This document shows positions 56,331 to 64,000 of a stretch of 64,000 nt of DNA, one piece after another. The DNA comes from Ailanthus altissimus (Eukaryota; Streptophyta; Magnoliopsida; Sapindales; Simaroubaceae), in assembly GCA_946807835.1 (NCBI GenBank), contig OX327696.1, forward strand, positions 1,314,501 through 1,378,500, written 5' to 3'. How positions within the stretch are numbered: position 1 is the stretch's first letter; each line of letters begins with the position of its first letter. A model generated the notes under the pieces. It was not told where the DNA came from and did no database searches. It worked only from the letters and a program-made list of their open reading frames with translations. The translations under genes were made by a program, and so were the position numbers.

Positions 56331-57820
56331 ATTCCAGACAATGCGTTAACGCCTTAGATTTTGCTAATTCTTATAAACTTACTAACTCTTAATGTTTATA
56401 ACTATTAGCATTGCTAACTCTTAGCTCTGGTCTAAACTCCTTTAGACCAGATCTGAACTCCTTCAGATCATACAATGTCTGAAACGTTACAAGCATCTTA
56501 CCATTTAATAATAAATAATATTAACGATTTTATTAGAAATAATACTTGTATAAATACTATCACTATATATTTATACATTATGGGATGGCACGTAAGCACA
56601 AATCGTAACACCTGCAATACATTGCAGATGTGAGAAGAACATGCGGTATCTAATACCCAGCTAGTACAAGCTTCAAATGCTGAAAAAATGTCAAAATAAA
56701 CAGTGTCATGTGAACAATTCCCTCACTATAGTGCTGTCACCCCAGCGATGAACATTGTTTCACGCCAACGGTGAACAGTGCGATTTTTCCTAATCCTAAA
56801 AGAAATACAACTTCAAGACTCCAATCAATCTTTATATAAAGGCCACTCGTTTTAGACCTCAAATAATACACAACTTAAAACTCTTAAAGCCACAATACAT
56901 AGAAAAAGAGCAATGTTTAGAGAGAGAAACAAGGGAAATTCATGGAAGTAAAAGATTAGTGGTGAATCTTTGGCGTATCAACCAACTGCAAATTGACGTA
57001 TATATTAGTTTGCTTTGGTTGTATCATATATATTTTATTTTTCAGTCATAATTTTCTTGTTATCATGAGCTAAATTTATTCTCTAGGGTTATTACTTGAA
57101 CTCAATATGTGGCCTTAATTGTTGGATCTTTTTAATATTTATTTAAAATCAATTCTTTATTATTTAAATTATTTTTTCTTAATGCTTCATTATATCTGAT
57201 CAATATTATGATTGATTTGGTAATACTTTGATAAACTCGGAAGAGGCATCATTGTATTTAGACCTAGATAATTTGATGCATGATTGTAGAGTAACATTTA
57301 ATGTTGCATATGTAAGTTTCAAATTAGGATAGGAATATATCTAATTGGCATGTATGGTCAATAAGACTTGTTCTTAATGAATCTTAATTTATTACAAGTA
57401 CCATAGAAATATAGGTATTTGGTAAATTAGGATATACTTGAATGACCTTGAAAGAGGCTTGTGAATACGTTAGTGTCTTGACCAGTAATAAAATTTGAGG
57501 AATATAAATATTAAAAGAATTAATTCTTAGAAACTATATTGAAGGATAGTAATTAACCCTAGGCTTTCTCTATATTGTTATTTTCTTATTTTATTTAAGT
57601 TGTGTCATTTATTTTCTGCACTTTTATTTTATTCAAATTTATTACAAAATTAAGATTTAATTTTTTTGAATAATTATAAGAAAGATATAATTTTAGTACT
57701 TGGTAGAAAATAAAAATTATCCTTGTGGGTTCGACATCCGACTTTATAAGTCCCTTCATTTTGTTACGATAGCGTATACTTACGCTTAATTTTAAGATAT
57801 AGAAATATCGCATCAAACCT
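56331..57820. other. Repeat tail and LTR-like sequence
   Basis: To ~56650 this is the tail of long-repeat copy 3. From 56830 there is a TATATAAAGG (56832) and leader-like sequence, and GGGTTCGACATCC (57727) resembles ends of gypsy/copia LTR leaders. No coding region. Identity uncertain. Confidence 0.35.
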
Positions 57821-58213
57821 CAACTTACATAATCTATTGCATTGATCTGTATTATCCGTGACGTATGCATAGGGCCATCAATCTCGGACTCACGGAATAG
57901 TTCAGTTTGAAAAATTGGACATGGACCTAGGGAGTATCACAATATGAAATGTATTTATTATGCACTGGGGTAGCATATCGGATTGAATAGTTCAATTTAG
58001 TAAATTCCAATAAACCGAATATTTGCTTCAGTTTTCTTCAAACCGTGCATGTGTCAAGACTTAAGATTTAAGTATATCAATTAGTTAACAATAGTTGTTG
58101 ACCAATGAGATGTTGACATGTGGCACATTGTAGACCTATTATTGTTTGACTTAAAAATTATCAAAATGACCAACAAGATCATTATTTTATTCATTAAATT
58201 ATTTATTGAATGA

Positions 58214-58256
<43 letters not shown>

Positions 58257-58260
58257 TATG
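57821..58260 (-). repeat. Long repeat family, inverted copy 4
   Basis: Read on the minus strand, it contains CTACCCCAGTGCATAA, CCTAGGTCCATGTCC and AGTTGAGGTTT, matching copies 1-3 in reverse. It begins abruptly at 57821 inside the family. Ends near a (AAT)n microsatellite. Confidence 0.72.
58214..58256. repeat. (AAT)n microsatellite
   Basis: About 14 perfect AAT units. Confidence 0.98.
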
Positions 58261-59099
58261 ATATTATCATTTAATAGAAGTCAAACAATCATTATTAATC
58301 AAATTGGCATGTGTTTCTACTATAATTTAATATTATTAAATCAATTATTTAATATTGATTAGATGAAGAAACAAAACACAAATGGATGACTTTCTCAATT
58401 GGTATGGCCAGATGTCTTTCTTGTAAATGAGAAAGTGTTTCTCATTTGGCCAAATTCATCCAAAAACACTTGCCCAATTTTGTTCTTCTATTCTATTATT
58501 TATTATAAACAAATGGAAAGCTAAATGGGCAAGCAATATGCCATCCCCTGTGAGACAAGTGTTGTCCATTGAGATGGAAAAGAAAAGAAAATAAAAGAGA
58601 GCAAATGGTTGCTTATTTTTAGAGGTTGCAAGAAGTGATTTGACCATTGAGAATTGGGTGTGAGAAGTGTGGTGTTTTGGTTTTTCTAAGTGTTATGAAA
58701 AACTCTCAAAGTGTTGAGAGCATAAGAATACTTCATCTATTTTTCTTCTCCTCGGCCAAAATACTACAAGTAAGATACATATGTATTTTGTTTTTTAAGG
58801 ATTTAAACTAGAACAAATCAAACATAGCTTGTAGTAGTCCAAATGCTTAAGGGTTAAGCACTTTTATATAAAAGTCAAACATAGAATTTAAGAGTTAAAT
58901 CCTAGTTAGAATTAAGCTATTATTCTATCTTCCCCTAGCCCGCGATATTGGGGAACTAGAATTATAAATAGGTTGCTTCATCATGATTCTCCGGTTCGAC
59001 AAAAAATTAAAGGCTTGTCAAAGTAATAAATTCTCAATCCCTATATAATTTACATTTATAAGATACATGTAAAGATTTATTTGTGTTTTTCATTAGAAA
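58261..59099. other. Intergenic, repeat-derived, nothing coding
   Basis: A+T-rich. The open frame at 58456-58647 (minus) looks like chance. Confidence 0.45.
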
Positions 59100-60082
59100 A
59101 TTAGAATTTTACTCATCCGCTGCGCTAGTATGTATGTGATACGTATGCAAATTTGAATGATAGACACAAACTCACATGCATTCACCATAGTTTTAAAATC
59201 ACTCACACTTGGATCACTGAAATATTTTCTTAGAATTGAGATTTTGAGAAAAAATATTAGGATCTTTGTTTCATAGAGAAAATACATCTTAAATCTATTA
59301 AAGGAGACTGGTGTGGTTGGTTGTAAACCAATTGAGACTCTGTAGGTCCAAATATAAAGATTGGAGAAAAGAATAGCTCCAATGTTCCAATTGACAAAAT
59401 GAGATTTCAATAGTTGGTTGGAAAGCCCATCTATTTGTCTTATACTAGACTAAACATTGCTTTTATTGTCAGTGTGGTAAGTTAATTCATGCATTCACCA
59501 TGCAAGGAGCATATGGAAGCAGTATAAAGAATCTTGAATTATTTAAAGAGTACACCAAGAAGGAGAATGTTCTTTAAAAGAAGTGGGAATCAAAGTATTG
59601 AATCATTTATCAATACAAAGTGGGTTAACTCTATTGATGATAAAAGATTTATTTCAGGATACTGCACCTTTTTAAGGTAATTTAGTCACTTAGAGGAGTA
59701 AGAAGTAATCCATAGTAACTAGAAGAATATCAGAGGAAGAATTTAGGGTAGTTGCTCATGACATGTGTGAACTTCTATAGATTTAGCATGTTCTAGAAAA
59801 GTTGAAAGTGGTAGTAGATGATCTTATAAAACTTTTTTGTGACAATAAAGTTGCAATAAATATCTTTCGCAACCCAATTCACCACGACAAAACCAAGCAT
59901 GTAGAGGTTAATCAACACTTTATTAAAGTTAAGATTAAAAATTGGGTTATTTGTATATCTTATATTTTATCAGTAGTTAAATAGTTGACCTTCTTATAAA
60001 AAAATCTTTGTTGATCTTCTTTTGAGAGTTTAATTGACAAGTTTTTGGAATGTTTCATGTGTTGAACCAAGTTTGAAGGGGA
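59100..60082 (+). pseudogene. Copia RT/RNase H relic with 3' LTR
   Basis: Plus strand. Y-V-C-D at 59129-59140 stands where Y-V-D-D is expected. Then L-G-S-L-K-Y-F-L-R-I-E (~59205), N-L-L-K-E-T-G (~59290), L-V-G-K (~59412) and Y-L-S-Y-T-R-L-N-I-A (~59434), and F-M-H-S-P-C-type sequence in frame fragments (~59488). RNase H: I-S-G-Y-C-T-F (~59652), W-R-S-K-K-Q (~59695), C-D-N-K-V-A-I-N (59840-59860), D-K-T-K-H-V-E-V (59887-59912). The pattern is a common plant copia type. It ends at a polypurine tract before the LTR. Several frame changes and a mutated RT catalytic motif. Confidence 0.88.
60071..60082 (+). other. Polypurine tract of copia relic
   Basis: TTTGAAGGGGA immediately before the LTR start TGTTAG. 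Confidence 0.75.
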
Positions 60083-60311
60083 TGTTAGTGTGTTATTTGA
60101 TTACTTGTATTTAATTCGTTATTATTCCACCTATACTGATTAGGATCTAGTTCTTTATGAGAATCTGGTTACTTATCTGTTCCTTTTCTAAGGCATTAAT
60201 TTGGAATTTTTGTTTTCAAAACTATATTCTATAAAAGGGTCTGCCTTGTAATCCTTTTAGTTATGAGAAATAAAAACAAAACCAAAAGGTTTTCTTCCTT
60301 ATTTGTTATCA
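60083..60311 (+). mobile_element. 3' LTR of copia relic
   Basis: Starts TGTTAGTGTG, has TATAAAAGGG (60231) and a poly-A signal-like AATAAAAAC (60270), and ends near TTATCA. About 229 bp, typical of short copia LTRs. No 5' partner was found in the window. Confidence 0.72.
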
Positions 60312-63300
60312 TGATCCTAAATCTTTGAGGTTGTTTTTTTTCCAGTAAATGTTGGTTACAATTCTTTATGTTATTTACACCAATAACTATTTTATGAATG
60401 AGTGCTCTTGAATTAGTTAACCTAGCTCTTAACCTACGTACTTATAACTTTGTTTCTAGGAAATCCTTGCAGCAAAAAATCCTTTTACAAAAAAACAAAA
60501 AGTTAAATAAAGGTAATTATATTTGGATAATGGCTCTAGATCAATCTCAAGAAAATATTATATTCCCTGGGTAGGTTCTACCATGTGGAAATGTTCTTTA
60601 ATGTAACTTTAGGTATGGCAGGTCGTGACCAAGAAATTGCCAATTTCCCTTAGTGAGCTGAAAATGTCTAACTTATCAATCTGATAAACCTTTGGGAGCA
60701 CATATTTTGGGTTAGAGCAATGAACCTATTTGAAGTGACTCATTTTATACTAGAAAAGCCCATGTATGAACAAGAATTAATTTTTCTTGCTTACTTAACT
60801 ACTCTAAGTTGAGGGTAGCTCTTGGTGGTGAAGTTATAAACACATTTCCATACTTTGTAACTGAAGTACTTCATTCAATGTCCTCTACAATATTAGCTTT
60901 TGGCAGTATTTATTATGCACATTTGAGACTCAAGACTCATGAATAATATTTTCCTTTCTTCGGTTATATAGAAAAATATGAGAACTAAAATAATCATAAT
61001 TTGGATATTCAATTAATCTTATTATGTTGTATTTTTCTTCTAATATTCCAGAGTTTTTTTTTTTATTTTAGGGGTCTAAATGATACACAGGCTTTGGGGG
61101 GATGATGTAAGAAAAATTACCAACTTAACCCTTAGTCCAAGTGTTATATTTGGTTATTTACTAAATCATTCTTTGAATGAGAATAGTGAATTGTTAGTGT
61201 GGATGGTTTAGAAGATATAAATGAGAAAAACACAACATTCTCGACTTGAGAAAAGGTAAATCAAACCATATCTGTCAAAATTCTGCCAACAAAAGAACTT
61301 GTTCATTTAAATAAGTCCTCTTTTCTTAATTTCATTAGAACTCCTAACAAAGATGTCAACGTTCTAATATTTCATTTTTATTTCATGATTATTTTGAATT
61401 TTTTCCATATCTTGAGTACGTCTAATTCTCGTGCTCAACGACATATATAGTTAGGTTCTATTTGGTGAAATCTAGCATATCTTAACTATACCTTTTACAT
61501 AGCTCGTAGCACACTTGTATGTAATGAGAGGCTTACTCGTATTATAGTTTAGGTGCTTTATCTGTTTTGATTTTATTTCTTGTTGCTTTGTCTGGTTCAA
61601 AAATACCATTTATCCCAGTGAGCATTATGCGCCCACTAGCTCAAAGGTTTCTCAAATCAAGCATTTACTTTTCTAGTTAGAGACCAACATATTGAGGGTA
61701 ATATGAGACCCACTCAATGGCTTAAAATTTTAATAATTATCTAATGCGTTTCCTTATTAGAAAAGTTATTTTTAAAGGAGAAACTATGCATTTTTGTTTA
61801 GATATGTGTGCTTCAAGGTTAGAAACTCTAAGAGATCCCAACAGTTTAGACTTAAGTACTTTGAAAAAAGATATACAACATTGGCAAGAATGACGTTTTG
61901 CAGAATATATAACTCATACTCCCTTATGCCCTTTAAATTCTACGAGGGGACAGCTACCAAAATCTATGCAGTAGTTATGTCTCTCTAAGAAGTTGGTTAG
62001 CTCTTCTCATTTTATTTTATGCTTCTTCCGATTCGTAAGTCATTTATGGCACATAGAAAAAGCTCTTAGAGCTATAACAAGATTTAATAAGGAATTGATC
62101 GTGATTTTGAACATATTCTTTTTATGAACCCTCTTAAAAAAGATAGGGGATGCAATGCTTATACTTAATTTTAATTGATGAAAGTAGGTTATACTTATAA
62201 ATAAGTATTTCTATTTTACTTTCTTTTCAACTTAATTACATCTATTTATTTTTTAATTTTTTTTTTAGCTCAATTATCCTCCCAAACCGATCCATTGCCT
62301 TTTATGAGACAAAAGCTAGGCAAAACCAAAAAGGAAAAAAATAATTTCACCAAGCAAAAAGGAAAGAGATGGATCCAAACTCTTAATAGTTCTTTGTTTC
62401 GAATTATACTAGTTTTCAAGACCAAAGCAATAACCACTCGGCGATATCTCTAAAAGACAATTTTTTTTTAATAAATAGAACATGACCATATAAATTAGTT
62501 GGTATCAATACTATGTAAAGAAAGGTAGTAATCACGAATCTATAAATCAATCAATGTATATATATAGATGTCCTATGCTTCCATTTTTTAAGTTATAAAA
62601 AAGTATTCTTTGACTTTATATCCAACTAAAAGTGGTAAAAAAAAGAGTTAGAATTATGTCAAATAGAAGTAATGGATTCGTGGTAAAATCCCTTTACGCA
62701 CTTGATTCAAATTTTTTTGCTAATAGAAGGATCAAATAGCATTGTTCTTTTTATTGGTAGCTTGAAGGATTAGAAATTTTCAATTAGTTGAATTTTGCCT
62801 TAATGACTACTTCAACAATCTTACTTATTCTAGTACCCATTAAATTTGCTTCTCTGAATGATTGATCGAGTAACAAAAATATTTTATGTTTTGGTAAATC
62901 ATTATGAATTAAATTAGGCTTTTTGGTGGGCATCTCTAATCTCTTGAATCTATTATCTAACAATGAAATGACCCCTCCTATAAATTTTTTCAAGTTTGTA
63001 GATACTTTCAAATTCACCATAAGTCTTCAAAATGCTAATAAAGAAAACAAAAAAAAATTGAGGGTAACAGTGATTGTATACGTATAATATATCCTCGATA
63101 TTTTCATTTCAAAATCTCTACTTCAACCCTCATTTTACCTCCCAAAAAGCAAAGTTGGCTTAACGAGCACAGATATGAAGAAGCAAGAGCAATCAAACAA
63201 AATTATCTTTCTTTTCCTTCTACTTAAGGGGAAAAGAGAAGCATTTTGCTATTGAGAAAACGAATGGTCAGCGCAAAGGTTCAAGAACTAGCCAGCAGTA

Positions 63301-64000
63301 TCAAAGCTAGATTCTCATAGTGAGGTACTTCTTTAACTCAAAGCCCATAATTCGACTCATTTGCTTACAAAATGCGGAATCACCAAAGGCTATCCACCAT
63401 TAAAATTTTGTGAAAAAATGCGGAATCATTTGCTTATTGTCCTTCTGGCATGCAATGACCCTCTACCATTCTTTATTGTAATTTTTCCCCGAGATTGACA
63501 ACCATTAAAATGGGGAAAGACAAGGTGTCATTTTTTAGGCGCATAGGATCTTCATTCCTTTGGTTTAAATTTTTACTCTTTTGGTCAATAGTTCTAGTGG
63601 TGTGAAAAGTAACCCGGTTACTCTACTAAATGGAGCAATGTTAAACTTTTGTTAGCAATCTATTCCATTTGCCGTTCTAACAATCCTTTCGTCTCATTTG
63701 CTCTATTATATAGGAAGAAGTCTAAGTGAGCTTCACACCTAGTTTGTGAGGGCATTTTTCCTTGTTATTATTGGTCTTTATGAATGTTTTGGATCCATAT
63801 TATACAAGAAGTATTGCTTTTGCTAATTCAAGTTGAAGAGTGATATGTATTTGCCTATTTTTGACATCATATCAATAGTTAGCACATTCATCACAATTAG
63901 AAGCTCCAATTCTATAAATTTATTTTATTATATTATTTCTCATGTAATATGATTTTTTTATACTTAAGTTTTTTTTCTTTTATTTTTATGTTTTACCATA
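60312..64000. other. Intergenic, A+T-rich, nothing recognised
   Basis: 3.7 kb without a supportable gene. I checked the open frames at 61794-61988 (+) and 62784-63020 (-); neither matches a family I know. GGCTTTGGGGGGATGATG near 61091 looks like a polypurine tract, but no LTR could be confirmed. A direct repeat of ~15 bp (AATGCGGAATCA, 63373 and 63418) was noted. Confidence 0.5.

Noticed and set aside
61080..61110. Polypurine tract GGCTTTGGGGGGATGATG suggesting an LTR element
   Set aside because: No LTR start, coding domain or partner repeat could be found nearby.
62784..63020. 78-codon minus-strand frame
   Set aside because: No recognised motif; isolated in A+T-rich DNA.

Overview
The window is nuclear DNA of a flowering plant, most likely a woody eudicot. 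The evidence is the strong A+T richness, the very dense plant-type Ty1/copia and LINE relics, tRNA-iMet type primer sites, endogenous caulimovirid sequence, and one plant alpha/beta-hydrolase gene whose protein resembles Arabidopsis CXE18. Species cannot be named from the sequence alone. No rRNA, tRNA, CRISPR or bacterial-type operon was seen.

Layout. 1-1320: G+C-rich degenerate words, then a LINE 3' end (RNase H plus poly-A). About 1850-12015: one degraded plus-strand LINE split by three LTR-element insertions: an LTR-like block (2349-3272), an almost complete TNT1-like copia element on the minus strand (4791-10219, both LTRs, primer site, polypurine tract, near-perfect target duplication), and a solo LTR (11136-11661). 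12731-13376 and 19608-20345 are two direct copies of a non-coding block. Between them lie a second, decayed minus-strand copia element (13407 to about 19101), a 398-bp retroposon inside its LTR, and a complete 302-bp miniature LTR element (19145-19446). 20360-25702: intergenic DNA with a 128-bp SINE-like insertion, a third minus-strand copia relic, a small LTR-type element and a 1.56-kb polyadenylated retroposon.

25703-37842 is the most striking region: several broken copies of an endogenous pararetrovirus (Caulimoviridae, closest in layout to florendovirus/petuvirus) arranged plus, minus, plus, plus. They carry coat protein, zinc knuckle, aspartic protease, reverse transcriptase, RNase H and a downstream second ORF, which is intact in one copy. 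A duplicated promoter/poly-A block closes the array. The minus and plus copies form a long inverted repeat that could fold into a hairpin RNA.

39284-40312 (minus) is the only gene that looks functional: a 342-aa CXE18-like carboxylesterase with a full catalytic triad. About 1.3 kb upstream lies a decayed copy of its promoter and 5' leader, a trace of a lost tandem duplicate. Minisatellites, SINE-like elements and two tiny poly-A insertions with target duplications surround it.

43780-64000 is mostly intergenic, with five further copia fragments or repeat blocks and four copies (one inverted) of a long repeat. The last 3.7 kb holds nothing I recognise. Apart from the carboxylesterase and possibly the intact viral ORF2, the coding sequence is transposon or viral debris with stops, frameshifts and altered catalytic residues.
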